Shown here: piece after piece, positions 53,383 through 61,694 of the stretch
Numbering within the stretch: position 1 is the stretch's first letter
Layout of the letters: every line of letters begins with the position of its first letter
From: an uncultured Allomuricauda sp.
GTDB lineage: Bacteria; Bacteroidota; Bacteroidia; Flavobacteriales; Flavobacteriaceae
Reading direction: 5' to 3'
DNA: 64,000 bases
Assembly: GCF_947499695.1 (NCBI RefSeq)
Contig: NZ_CANMPQ010000002.1
Coordinates: forward strand, 186,001-250,000
Translations under genes and position numbers: made by a program
Notes under the pieces: generated by a model
The model's input: the letters and a program-made list of their open reading frames with translations, nothing else
What the model was told of the DNA's origin: nothing
The model's database searches: none

Positions 53383-54141
53383 ATGGATTTTAATAATAAA
53401 CAGGTATTGATAACAGGAGCTTCAAGAGGTATTGGCAAAGCAACTGCTATTGCCTTTGCTCAAAAAGGGGCGAAAGTTGGCATCAATTTTAGAAGCAATT
53501 TGGAAGAAGCCCAAAAAACCTTAGCCGAATTACCAGGAGAAGGACATCAACTTTTTCAAAAAGACATTGCAAAAAAAGAAAACTGCCAAACTCTTGTTGA
53601 TGACTTCATTTCCACCTATGGTGCTCTGGACATTTTAGTAAATAATGCTGGAATTTCCATTTTTCATGACATTGATGAGGTGGATTTTGACCATTGGGCC
53701 AGTGCCTGGGAAAACACCTTTAAAACTAATTTATTTGCCCCGGCCAATATGTGTTATTGCGCAGCACAGGCAATGATGAAATCAGGTGGAGGTCGTATTG
53801 TAAATGTATCATCCAGAGGTGCATTTAGAGGAGAGCCTACCAAACCTGCCTATGGTGCCAGTAAAGCTGCATTGAATGCCATGAGTCAATCTTTGGCCAA
53901 AAAATTGGCTCCTCACAATATTTATGTTGGAGCCGTGGCACCTGGTTTTACCGAAACTGAGATGGCTGCTGTTACCCTGACATCGAAAGAACGGGAGAAT
54001 CTGCTTCGGGAATCTCCTTTTCAACGCATGGCACAACCCGAAGAGGTGGCCCATGCTATTTTGTTTTTAGCTTCTGACGGAGCGGAATACTCCTCCGGAA
54101 CCATAATCGATGTCAACGGAGCCTCTTATTTAAGAAGTTAA
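53383..54141 (+). CDS. Short-chain dehydrogenase/reductase (SDR), FabG-like
   Basis: 252 aa with the classical SDR elements. The cofactor motif TGASRGIGKA is at 12-21, with NNAGIS near 88, catalytic Ser in VNVSSRGA and YGASKAA (Tyr and Lys). VAPGFTETEM and the C-terminal SSGTIIDVNGASYLRS complete the pattern. It reduces or oxidises a carbonyl substrate with NAD(P)H; the substrate is unknown. The next gene starts 1 nt after its stop. Confidence 0.95.
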   Translation: MDFNNKQVLITGASRGIGKATAIAFAQKGAKVGINFRSNLEEAQKTLAELPGEGHQLFQKDIAKKENCQTLVDDFISTYGALDILVNNAGISIFHDIDEVDFDHWASAWENTFKTNLFAPANMCYCAAQAMMKSGGGRIVNVSSRGAFRGEPTKPAYGASKAALNAMSQSLAKKLAPHNIYVGAVAPGFTETEMAAVTLTSKERENLLRESPFQRMAQPEEVAHAILFLASDGAEYSSGTIIDVNGASYLRS

Positions 54142-54142
54142 T

Positions 54143-54622
54143 ATGAAAGCCTCCACCATTGCCCAACTTAAAAAAGAACTTCAACATCGTTCGCCGGATG
54201 AGCTTTTGAATTTATGTCTTCGTTTAGGTCGATTTAAAAAAGAGAACAAGGAACTACTTACGTACCTCTTGTTCGAAGCCGACCATGAGGCTGGTTTTAT
54301 TGAAAGCGTAAAATCTGAAATTGACGAACAATTCCTGGACATCAATACCAACAGTTTTTTCTATATCAAAAAAAGTGTTCGGAAGATATTGCGCAACATC
54401 AAAAAATACATTCGCTATTCGGGAAATAAAGAGACCGAAGTAGAGCTGTTACTCTATTTTTGTGAGAAACTAAAAACCTTCCGCCCTTCAATCCATAGGA
54501 ACATTGCTTTGTCCAATTTATATGAGAGGCAAGTGGTGTATATCGAAAAGAAGATTGCTGCACTCCATGAAGACCTTCAGTATGATTATGGCTTGGCACT
54601 TGAAGATTTAAGAGAGCTATAG
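54143..54622 (+). CDS. Helical protein of unknown function
   Basis: 159 aa with no signal or membrane helix. It is nearly all alpha-helical and charged (IAQLKKELQHRSPDELLNLCLRLGRFKKENKELLTYLLFEADHEAGFIESVKSEID, KSVRKILRNIKKYIRYSGNKETEVELLLYFCEKL). It starts 1 nt after the SDR gene and is surely co-transcribed with it. I do not recognise a family; it resembles helical-repeat adaptor proteins in composition only. Confidence 0.75.
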   Translation: MKASTIAQLKKELQHRSPDELLNLCLRLGRFKKENKELLTYLLFEADHEAGFIESVKSEIDEQFLDINTNSFFYIKKSVRKILRNIKKYIRYSGNKETEVELLLYFCEKLKTFRPSIHRNIALSNLYERQVVYIEKKIAALHEDLQYDYGLALEDLREL

Positions 54623-54680
54623 GCAACCATTCTGTAAAAAGAATCGTCTTTCTATTTACAAACCATATCAATCATTAAAC

Positions 54681-55415
54681 ATGGAAGTAAATAACAGAAC
54701 AGCGCGTCTGGCTGGGTTTTTTTATTTTTTAATCGCAGTAACGGGATTATTCAGTCTAATGTATGTTCCCTCTCTACTTATTGTTTGGGACAATCCTTCA
54801 GAAACAATCGACAACATCAAATCCTCAGAATTTTTGTTTAGAATGGAGATTTTAAGTGAGCTTCTGTGCTATTTATTTTTTATACCTCTCCCTTTGATTC
54901 TCTATCAGCTGTTCAAAAGGATTAATAAAACACAGGCCGTTCTAATGGCTGTTTTAGCCATTATTAGTGTCCCTATTTCATTTAATGCTGTGGCAAACAA
55001 ACTTGATGTTCTTTCATTAGTCCGCGGAGCCGAATATTTAAATATATACACCCCGGATGAAATTCAAGCTCAAGTGATGCTCGCTTTCAAATCGTATTAC
55101 AATGAGATTTTAGCAGTACAGGTATTTTGGAGCCTTTGGTTGTTTCCCTTTGGATATTTGGTGTTTAAATCAGGGTTTCTGCCTAAACTTTTAGGGTTGT
55201 TTTTAATGGTAGGAAGCATCGGCTATTTCCTGGATTTCATTGGCAGAATGGCATTCTCCGATTATGGCAGTCTTTGGATATCAGATTATATTACCATACC
55301 TGCTAGCATTGGAGAGCTTGGCACCTGTCTATGGCTTTTAATCATGGGAATAAAAAACATTGCTCCGACCGCTAATGGTGATAAGGATAAAGAGCGTATC
55401 TCAATTCTTCCTTAA
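54681..55415 (+). CDS. DUF4386-family membrane protein
   Basis: 244 aa with six membrane helices. The N-terminal RTARLAGFFYFLIAVTGLFSLMYVPSLL and the C-terminal LGLFLMVGSIGYFLDF are typical of DUF4386. The function of the family is unknown. It is 58 nt after the helical protein gene, on the same strand. Confidence 0.9.
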   Translation: MEVNNRTARLAGFFYFLIAVTGLFSLMYVPSLLIVWDNPSETIDNIKSSEFLFRMEILSELLCYLFFIPLPLILYQLFKRINKTQAVLMAVLAIISVPISFNAVANKLDVLSLVRGAEYLNIYTPDEIQAQVMLAFKSYYNEILAVQVFWSLWLFPFGYLVFKSGFLPKLLGLFLMVGSIGYFLDFIGRMAFSDYGSLWISDYITIPASIGELGTCLWLLIMGIKNIAPTANGDKDKERISILP

Positions 55416-55422
55416 AGTGTGG

Positions 55423-55929
55423 TTAGAACTTTAGAGCACTTTGCTTTGCAAAATCTGAAGCTGTAATAGGGTTCCCATTAATGGTTCCGGTATCCCAATC
55501 TTGGGTTATTCTCCATTGCCCTTCAATCTTTTTCAGCACAATATGGAATTGCCCATAGCTATAACTGGTTTTTCCCTCTTTATCAACAAACCCAATCCTA
55601 TAAAAACCCACTTCATAGGAAGTAGTGGCATTGGTATGGCGACTATCGAACCAAAAATCCAAAGAGATTGTGATGCCATCTGCCTTGTTTTGCTCAAACC
55701 GTTTAAGGTTGTTTCCTTTAAAAGTATTTTCAATATCTATTCCCTGTGGAGTTACCCTTAATACCTCATCAGCATAAGTGGTATTTAGTGCTTCGCCGTC
55801 CAGAGTTTGAAAGGCTTTCTGAAAAGGTTTCCAAACTGATTTGTCTATCTCTTGTTGTAAATCGGCAGTTGTTTGCGCTTTCACATGTCCCAAAATGCCA
55901 AAAACCAGAATTATTGTTAATCGTATCAT
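55423..55929 (-). CDS. Secreted SnoaL/DUF4440-like (NTF2 fold) protein
   Basis: 168 aa with a signal peptide (IILVFGILGHVKAQ). The mature part has the cone-shaped NTF2 pattern: opening helices (DLQQEIDKSVWKPFQKAFQTLDGEALNTTYADEVLRVTP) and curved strands ending YGQFHIVLKKIEGQWRITQDWDTG, the classic DUF4440 close. It may bind a small ligand or have isomerase-like activity. It is convergent with the DUF4386 gene. Confidence 0.82.
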   Translation of the reverse strand: MIRLTIILVFGILGHVKAQTTADLQQEIDKSVWKPFQKAFQTLDGEALNTTYADEVLRVTPQGIDIENTFKGNNLKRFEQNKADGITISLDFWFDSRHTNATTSYEVGFYRIGFVDKEGKTSYSYGQFHIVLKKIEGQWRITQDWDTGTINGNPITASDFAKQSALKF

Positions 55930-55985
55930 ACTTTAAAGATAGTATTATGGGGCATATAGCTCATTTAAAACTCCATAATTGATAT

Positions 55986-57173
55986 TTATTTCACTTCCTT
56001 TTTGAGAAGTAAAAAAACAAGCCCAATCAAAGCAATCAGACTGCATCCATACATGGCAATGGGAATGTTTTGATAGTTGTCTTGATAGTACCACCCTGAT
56101 AACAAGGCACCAAGACCAATTCCTGCTTCAAGAGCGATAAACATGGTTGCAATACCTTTACCTCTCTGTTCTGAAGGACTCAAATCAGCCGTCCAAGCAT
56201 TCAATGCTGGTGATAAAATGCCTGTGGAAAGTCCATAAAGTGCCCCGGCTATCAGTAGTCCAGAAGCGGTTTTAAGGAGTGCCATCAATACCAAGGCGCA
56301 ACATAGTAGGAAGAGTCCTGTTATAGCAACCCATTTACGTCCTACTCTATCTGAAACCTTTCCTGCCAAAAAACGAATGGCTAATGAAACAATAGTAAAT
56401 ACAATGAAAAAGCTTCCTTTATTACGAATACCTAAATGGTCGCTCCAATCAGGAATAAGAGTCAGAACCATTCCAAAAGCAAAATAGGCCAAAAAAGTAA
56501 TGATTGCCGGTGTCATTACTTCAAGTGAAATGATATCCTTTCTTGAAATTTTGAGCATCCCCAATCTAAATGGCTGCCTTGCAACCAGCGTTTCGCGAAG
56601 TTTAAAAATCAAAATGATTGATAATAGTGCCATAGCAGAAGAACTATAAAATAGTACCTCATAGGAATAATGAAGTTTTATAGTACTGCCAATAGCAGGA
56701 CCTAAAGCTAAACCACTGGTAAAAAATAATCCTTGAATACCAAAGGCCTCACCCCAGCGATGGGCAGGAACAATATCCGCTACATAAGCGGCAACAGCGG
56801 TGGGTGTAAATCCTGTTGAGAACCCATGAACCAATCGCAAAAGCAGAAATCCGGCAACTGTGGTCAGGACAGGGTATAAAAATCCACACACCATGCAGAC
56901 CAATGCTCCAAAAACCATCACGGGTTTACGTCCTATCTTATCGGTTAACAGACCACTAAACGGTCTTGAAATACCAGCCGTCAACGTAAATAATGCTATA
57001 ATGAGACCGATGTACTTTGAACCTCCTAGTCCATACAGATATCCTGGCAATTCGGGGATAAGCATATTAAAACTGCTTGAAAAAAGTAACGAACTCAAGC
57101 ACAACAATCCAAATCGAAGATTATAGATAGGGTGTATTGTTTTTGTCTGAGTAGTGGTATCTTGTGCATTCAT
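55986..57173 (-). CDS. Major facilitator superfamily transporter
   Basis: 395 aa from ATG 57173; the frame extends to 57236 without good reason. Twelve membrane helices. MFS loop motifs are GISRPFSGLLTDKIGRKPVMVFG (motif A) and the repeat in the second half LAGKVSDRVGRKWVAI. Substrate unknown; the overall pattern fits a drug or metabolite exporter. It diverges from a Crp-type regulator across 65 nt, so that regulator probably controls it. Confidence 0.92.
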   Translation of the reverse strand: MNAQDTTTQTKTIHPIYNLRFGLLCLSSLLFSSSFNMLIPELPGYLYGLGGSKYIGLIIALFTLTAGISRPFSGLLTDKIGRKPVMVFGALVCMVCGFLYPVLTTVAGFLLLRLVHGFSTGFTPTAVAAYVADIVPAHRWGEAFGIQGLFFTSGLALGPAIGSTIKLHYSYEVLFYSSSAMALLSIILIFKLRETLVARQPFRLGMLKISRKDIISLEVMTPAIITFLAYFAFGMVLTLIPDWSDHLGIRNKGSFFIVFTIVSLAIRFLAGKVSDRVGRKWVAITGLFLLCCALVLMALLKTASGLLIAGALYGLSTGILSPALNAWTADLSPSEQRGKGIATMFIALEAGIGLGALLSGWYYQDNYQNIPIAMYGCSLIALIGLVFLLLKKEVK

Positions 57174-57238
57174 AAAAGTACCCCAAAGAAATAGCCACTT
57201 TTTGAACCTGAAAAGGACATTTGTCCCAATATTCAAAA

Positions 57239-57799
57239 ATGATACGCGTCAATACAGAACTACTAAATTATGTGACCAGATTACATAGCTCTGGGGACCA
57301 TCCAATGATTTTGGAGAAGGATGCAAAAGCTGGTGAAAAGATCATTGTTCAAAAAACCAAGGTCTTTGCCTTATATATTATTAAAAGCGGAATGGTAAAA
57401 TGCTACCATTCGATAGACACAGGGACCTATTTTATTCAAGAGGTTTTTGGTGAAGGTGAACCCTTCGGTGAGATTGAAATTTTTACTGATGAATTTAGTT
57501 TTTGCACTGTTGAAGCGCTTACGCCAATTTCATATTATAAGATTTCCAAGACAGATTTGGAAGAACTCATCAAAAAAGATAAAATCTTTAATAGTCTCCT
57601 CTTGAAAATGATGGCTTCCAAAATAAGGTATACCGCGGTCCGGCATTCCTATAATCAATCGCATTCTTTGGAACAGAACCTTAACCGATTGATGGCAGAT
57701 TTTCCTGACTTATTGCAAAAAATTTCAAAAACTGATATTGCCAATTACCTTGGCATTACTGTTAGAAGTTTGAATCGGGTTTTGAAAAACTTAGCCTGA
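57239..57799 (+). CDS. Crp/Fnr-family transcriptional regulator
   Basis: 186 aa from ATG 57239. The cyclic-nucleotide-binding-like barrel spans about 15-120 (LEKDAKAGEKIIVQKTKVFALYIIKSGMVKCYHS, GEGEPFGEIEIFTDEF). A short HTH follows at about 150-185 (ISKTDIANYLGITVRSLNRVLKNLA). The phosphate-cassette Arg/Ser of CRP is not evident, so cAMP may not be the ligand. It is divergent from the MFS gene. Confidence 0.9.
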   Translation: MIRVNTELLNYVTRLHSSGDHPMILEKDAKAGEKIIVQKTKVFALYIIKSGMVKCYHSIDTGTYFIQEVFGEGEPFGEIEIFTDEFSFCTVEALTPISYYKISKTDLEELIKKDKIFNSLLLKMMASKIRYTAVRHSYNQSHSLEQNLNRLMADFPDLLQKISKTDIANYLGITVRSLNRVLKNLA

Positions 57800-57801
57800 A
57801 A

Positions 57802-58623
57802 CTATCCTAAACCAACATCCAAAGTCATCATAATGATAAATCCACCAATAAAGCCCATCGTGGCTACATCAGTGTACTTATCTCTTTGCGTTTCTGGTAT
57901 CACTTCTTCCACCACCACAAAAATCATTGCTCCAGCTGCAAAAGAAAGTGCGTAAGGTAAAATTGGTTCGAAAGTCAACACCGCCCATGCTCCTAAAACT
58001 GCGGCAATTGGTTCAACAATAGCAGACGCTTGTCCATACATAAAGCTTTTTGTCCTGCTCAAACCTTGACGGCGTAACGGCATGGCCACCGCAAAACCTT
58101 CAGGAAAGTTTTGAAGTCCAATTCCCAAAGCCAATGCTACAGCACCTCCGATGGTAGCCCCATCAAAACCTGCTGCTACTCCTCCAAAAAGAACTCCTAC
58201 GGCCAATCCCTCTGGAATGTTGTGCATGGTAATGGCCAAGGTCAGTAAAGTTGTTCTGTGCCAAGGCGTTTTAACACCTTCAGCCTCGCTTTCTTTGAAA
58301 TTAATGTGCAAGTGGGGTAAAACTTTATCCAATCCAAAAATAAAAGCGGCTCCTAACAAAAATCCAACAGCCGCGGGGATTACTTTTACAAATCCTTCCC
58401 CCTCACTCATTTCAATTCCCGGAGCCAACAAACTCCAAAAACTTGCAGCAACCATAACTCCTCCTGTAAACCCTAGCATCCCATCCAAGAGTGCACGGTT
58501 CATTCCTTTAAACAAAAATACAAGAGCCGCCCCGGCGGCCGTCAATCCCCAGGTAAAAAGTGTAGCGTAAAAGGCTGCCAAAATGGGGTTTATACTTTCA
58601 AAATATTGAATTATCTGTTCCAT
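57802..58623 (-). CDS. ZIP-family metal transporter (GufA-like)
   Basis: 273 aa with eight membrane helices. The metal-site helices carry MHNIPEGLAVG and LQNFPEGFAVA, plus the VVEEVIPE helix, all typical of GufA/ZupT transporters. A His-containing cytoplasmic loop (KVLPHLHINF) may bind metal. It imports Zn2+, Mn2+ or Fe2+. Its ATG overlaps the stop codon of the DtxR-type repressor by 1 nt, so the two form an operon controlled by that repressor. Confidence 0.93.
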   Translation of the reverse strand: MEQIIQYFESINPILAAFYATLFTWGLTAAGAALVFLFKGMNRALLDGMLGFTGGVMVAASFWSLLAPGIEMSEGEGFVKVIPAAVGFLLGAAFIFGLDKVLPHLHINFKESEAEGVKTPWHRTTLLTLAITMHNIPEGLAVGVLFGGVAAGFDGATIGGAVALALGIGLQNFPEGFAVAMPLRRQGLSRTKSFMYGQASAIVEPIAAVLGAWAVLTFEPILPYALSFAAGAMIFVVVEEVIPETQRDKYTDVATMGFIGGFIIMMTLDVGLG

Positions 58624-59279
58624 TAATCATTCAATTTAACGTAAAGATTAGATGCTATCTGATGTGAAATATGAAGTTCCCTTCCATCCATTTGAATATG
58701 GAGTGATTGATCAAATTCTTCTTTTTCCAACACTTCTATGGTGTTACCCAAGGCTATTTTATTCTTGTCCAGAAACTTCAAAAAAGTAGAGGAAGTATCT
58801 TTAACCCCAACACAAACACCTTTGGATTTTATTGGAATATCGCTCAGCAATTGTTTGTCTCTTTCCATAAATTTTCCATCCTTGCTGGGAATGGGGTCAC
58901 CATGAGGGTCGTATTTTGGAAAATCCAGAAGTTCATCAATCTTGTCAATTAGTTTTTCACTTTTTATGTGTTCCAATTGTTCCGCAACTTCGTGTACTTC
59001 ATCCCAAGAAAAATCCAGCTTCTTGACCAAAAAAACCTCCCACAAACGATGTTTTCTGATAACAGAAAGTGCCGTTTCAACTCCAATATCAGTTAAAGAA
59101 ACGCCTTGATATTTCACGTAATTGACCAACCCTTTTTTAGCCAATTTTCTGGCCATATCGGTAACCGAAGAAGGTTTGGTCTCCATTTGTTCTGCAATGG
59201 CATTAGTTGCCACTGAAATAGAATCGTTTCCTCCTAAATGGAAGATGGTTTTGATGTAGTTTTCTTCCGAACGGGTCAT
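58623..59279 (-). CDS. DtxR/MntR-family metal-dependent repressor
   Basis: 218 aa from ATG 59279. The winged HTH spans 1-65 (TRSEENYIKTIFHL, ISVATNAIAEQMETKPSSVTDMARKLAKKGLVNY). The dimerisation and metal-binding domain spans about 66-140 (HRLWEVFLVKKLDFSWDEVHEVAEQLEHIKS, with FPKYDPHGDPIP). A C-terminal SH3/FeoA-like domain follows (150-218). When loaded with Fe2+ or Mn2+ it represses uptake genes. It is transcribed with the ZIP gene from a promoter beside an 18-bp palindrome. Confidence 0.94.
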   Translation of the reverse strand: MTRSEENYIKTIFHLGGNDSISVATNAIAEQMETKPSSVTDMARKLAKKGLVNYVKYQGVSLTDIGVETALSVIRKHRLWEVFLVKKLDFSWDEVHEVAEQLEHIKSEKLIDKIDELLDFPKYDPHGDPIPSKDGKFMERDKQLLSDIPIKSKGVCVGVKDTSSTFLKFLDKNKIALGNTIEVLEKEEFDQSLHIQMDGRELHISHQIASNLYVKLND

Positions 59280-59295
59280 CAAAAAATATTTTTTT

Positions 59296-59325
59296 CAAAA
59301 ATACATTTTTATTTGTCAAAACCAA
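59296..59325 (-). promoter_or_regulatory. promoter of the dtxR-ZIP operon
   Basis: On the minus strand TTG (59325-59323) precedes TATTTTTG (59303-59296) by exactly 19 nt. The operator palindrome lies directly upstream of its -33 box. Confidence 0.75.
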
Positions 59326-59326
59326 T

Positions 59327-59344
59327 TTTTAGATTTGTCTAAAA
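59327..59344. promoter_or_regulatory. DtxR-type operator overlapping the TonB-receptor -7 box
   Basis: TTTTAGATTTGTCTAAAA is an 18-bp palindrome with 7-bp perfect arms and the TTAG-N6-CTAA core seen in DtxR-family sites. It contains TAGATTTG (59330-59337), a perfect TAnnTTTG -7 element for the receptor gene at 59360, and abuts the -33 box of the divergent dtxR promoter. A metal-loaded repressor here would shut both. Confidence 0.75.
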
Positions 59345-59359
59345 TTAATTTTACTCAAA

Positions 59360-61636
59360 TTGAAAAAAAAGCTTGTCCATTTTACACTTTTCATGTTGTC
59401 AGCTCTGTTCCATATTTCTGGATCAGCGCAAGAAACCGTTATAATGGGAAAGGTTACCGAGGACAATCAACCACTCTCTTACGTAAACGTTGTGTTGAAG
59501 GGAACCCAGAAAGGTACAGCTACGAATTTTGATGGCTTTTATACCCTGACCGATATTACCCCAGGAGAGTATGTTCTAATGGCTTCTTCTATCGGATATG
59601 TTCCATATAGAACAACTATTTCGATTCAATCTGGTGAAACAAGGACCATAAATATTGAAATGACCACTTCTCCGGAGTCATTAAGTGAGACCGTGGTGAC
59701 CGGAACACTAAAACCTGTAAGTCGATTAGAAAGTCCTGTCCCAGTGGAAGTATATAAACCTTCGTTCTTAAAAAAGAACCCAACTGCAAGTATTTTTGAT
59801 GCATTACAAAATGTAAATGGGGTGCGGCCTCAAATTAATTGCAATGTGTGCAACACAGGTGATATCCATATTAACGGGCTGGAAGGACCATACACCTTAG
59901 TTTTAATTGATGGTATGCCCATTGTAAGTGGCCTTGGAACGGTCTATGGACTATCTGGCATCCCCAATTCGCTTATAGAACAGATTGAAATCGTAAAAGG
60001 TCCCGCCTCCACTCTTTATGGAAGTGAAGCCGTTGGAGGACTGATCAATATTATAACAAAACATGCTCCTAACGCTCCTGAATTCTTTGCCGATGGTTTT
60101 ATAACTGGTTGGGGAGAATACAATCTGGATGTTGGAAGTAAGTTTGAATTGGGTAAGAAAACCGACGTGTTGCTGGGTGTCAACTATTTTAATTTTGATG
60201 AAGTAATCGACAATAACGGCGACAACTTTACCGATTTAACCCTTCAAGACCGAATTTCAATATTCCAGAAATGGAACTTCAAACGAGATGATTCCAAGGT
60301 ATTTTCGTTGGCGGGTCGTTTTTTTTATGAAGATCGTTGGGGTGGAGAGCTCGATTGGACACCAGAGTTTCGTGGTGGTGATGAAATTTATGGTGAAAGT
60401 ATTTATACCCGAAGATGGGAGATCTTGGGAAAATACCAACTTCCTATTGATGAAAAAGTGATGCTTTCCTTCTCTTACAATGATCACAATCAAAATTCGG
60501 TGTATGGCAATGTTCCCTATTTGGCGGATCAGCGTATCGGATTTGGGCAATTGACCTGGGATAAATCCATTGGAAAACACGATTTGCTCTTTGGAGGTGC
60601 AGTTCGTTATAATTATTATGACGACAATACCCCTGCCACTTCTAGTTCACCTGAAAATATCTGGATTCCCAGCATTTTTGTTCAGGATGAAATCGAGCTT
60701 GCTCAAAATCATTCAATTTTAACAGGACTTCGGTATGATTATGACAAAAGGCATGGCAATATTTTTACTCCAAGAGCTGCCTACAAATGGAAAATTAGTG
60801 ATCACGATATTCTGCGGTTGAATTCAGGAACAGGATTTCGCGTGGTAAATCTATTTACGGAAGATCACGCTGCATTGACCGGGGCCAGGGATGTAGTCAT
60901 TGCCAATGAACTAAAACCGGAACGCTCTGTCAATGTGAATTTGAACTATCTAAAAAAAATCTATAGCGACAATGGCACCTTTATAGGCTTTGATGCCTCA
61001 GCATTCTATACCCATTTCTCCAATATTATTTTGCCGGATTACGATACCAATCCTAACCAGATTATCTATGATAATTTAGATGGAAAATCAGTATCGCAAG
61101 GCTTAAGTGCCAATTTGGATATGGTGTTTGCAAACGGACTTCGATTTATGGTTGGAGCGACATGGCAAGATGTGAGCAATACTGAAAATGGCATTAAAGA
61201 GCGACAAATTCTTACCGAAAGTTTTACGGGGACCTGGAATGTGTCGTATACCTTTCGTTCGTTGGATTTAAGTGTTGATTATACTGGAAACCTATATGGT
61301 CCGATGCGATTGCCTCTTTTGGGAGATCTAGACCCAAGAGCTCCAAACTCACCCACTTGGAGCATCCAGAATATTCAATTTACCTATAAGGGAGTTAAAG
61401 ATTTCGAGCTCTACGGCGGCATTAAAAACCTATTGGATTGGACACCCAACCGTGGAAATCCTTTTATCATTGCCAGGGCTAACGATCCTTTTGACAACAA
61501 CGTGACCTTTGATACCAACGGTAATGCAGTCGCGACTGCCAACAATCCTTTTGCGCTTACTTTTGACCCAAATTATGTGTATGGTCCCAACCAAGGGATT
61601 AGGGCCTTCTTTGGATTGCGGTATACTGTTTTTTAG
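59360..61636 (+). CDS. TonB-dependent receptor with CarboxypepD_reg domain, likely metal uptake
   Basis: 758 aa starting with TTG 59360 and a signal peptide (LFMLSALFHISGSAQE). The CarboxypepD_reg-like domain spans about 25-110 (VIMGKVTEDNQPLSYVNVVLKGTQKGTATNFDGFYTL). The plug spans about 120-240 (INGLEGPYTLVLIDGMPIVSGLGTVYGLSGIPNSLIEQIEIVKGPASTLYGSEAVGGLINIITK). The 22-strand barrel ends in GLRYTVF. The plug carries an unusual INCNVCNTGD that could hold metal. Control by the divergent DtxR-type repressor suggests uptake of iron, manganese or a chelate. Confidence 0.93.
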   Translation: MKKKLVHFTLFMLSALFHISGSAQETVIMGKVTEDNQPLSYVNVVLKGTQKGTATNFDGFYTLTDITPGEYVLMASSIGYVPYRTTISIQSGETRTINIEMTTSPESLSETVVTGTLKPVSRLESPVPVEVYKPSFLKKNPTASIFDALQNVNGVRPQINCNVCNTGDIHINGLEGPYTLVLIDGMPIVSGLGTVYGLSGIPNSLIEQIEIVKGPASTLYGSEAVGGLINIITKHAPNAPEFFADGFITGWGEYNLDVGSKFELGKKTDVLLGVNYFNFDEVIDNNGDNFTDLTLQDRISIFQKWNFKRDDSKVFSLAGRFFYEDRWGGELDWTPEFRGGDEIYGESIYTRRWEILGKYQLPIDEKVMLSFSYNDHNQNSVYGNVPYLADQRIGFGQLTWDKSIGKHDLLFGGAVRYNYYDDNTPATSSSPENIWIPSIFVQDEIELAQNHSILTGLRYDYDKRHGNIFTPRAAYKWKISDHDILRLNSGTGFRVVNLFTEDHAALTGARDVVIANELKPERSVNVNLNYLKKIYSDNGTFIGFDASAFYTHFSNIILPDYDTNPNQIIYDNLDGKSVSQGLSANLDMVFANGLRFMVGATWQDVSNTENGIKERQILTESFTGTWNVSYTFRSLDLSVDYTGNLYGPMRLPLLGDLDPRAPNSPTWSIQNIQFTYKGVKDFELYGGIKNLLDWTPNRGNPFIIARANDPFDNNVTFDTNGNAVATANNPFALTFDPNYVYGPNQGIRAFFGLRYTVF

Positions 61637-61694
61637 GATCTATTTGCTTTTGTTATCTTAGGTGTATGATCATCATTCAAAAAGATAGCATATC

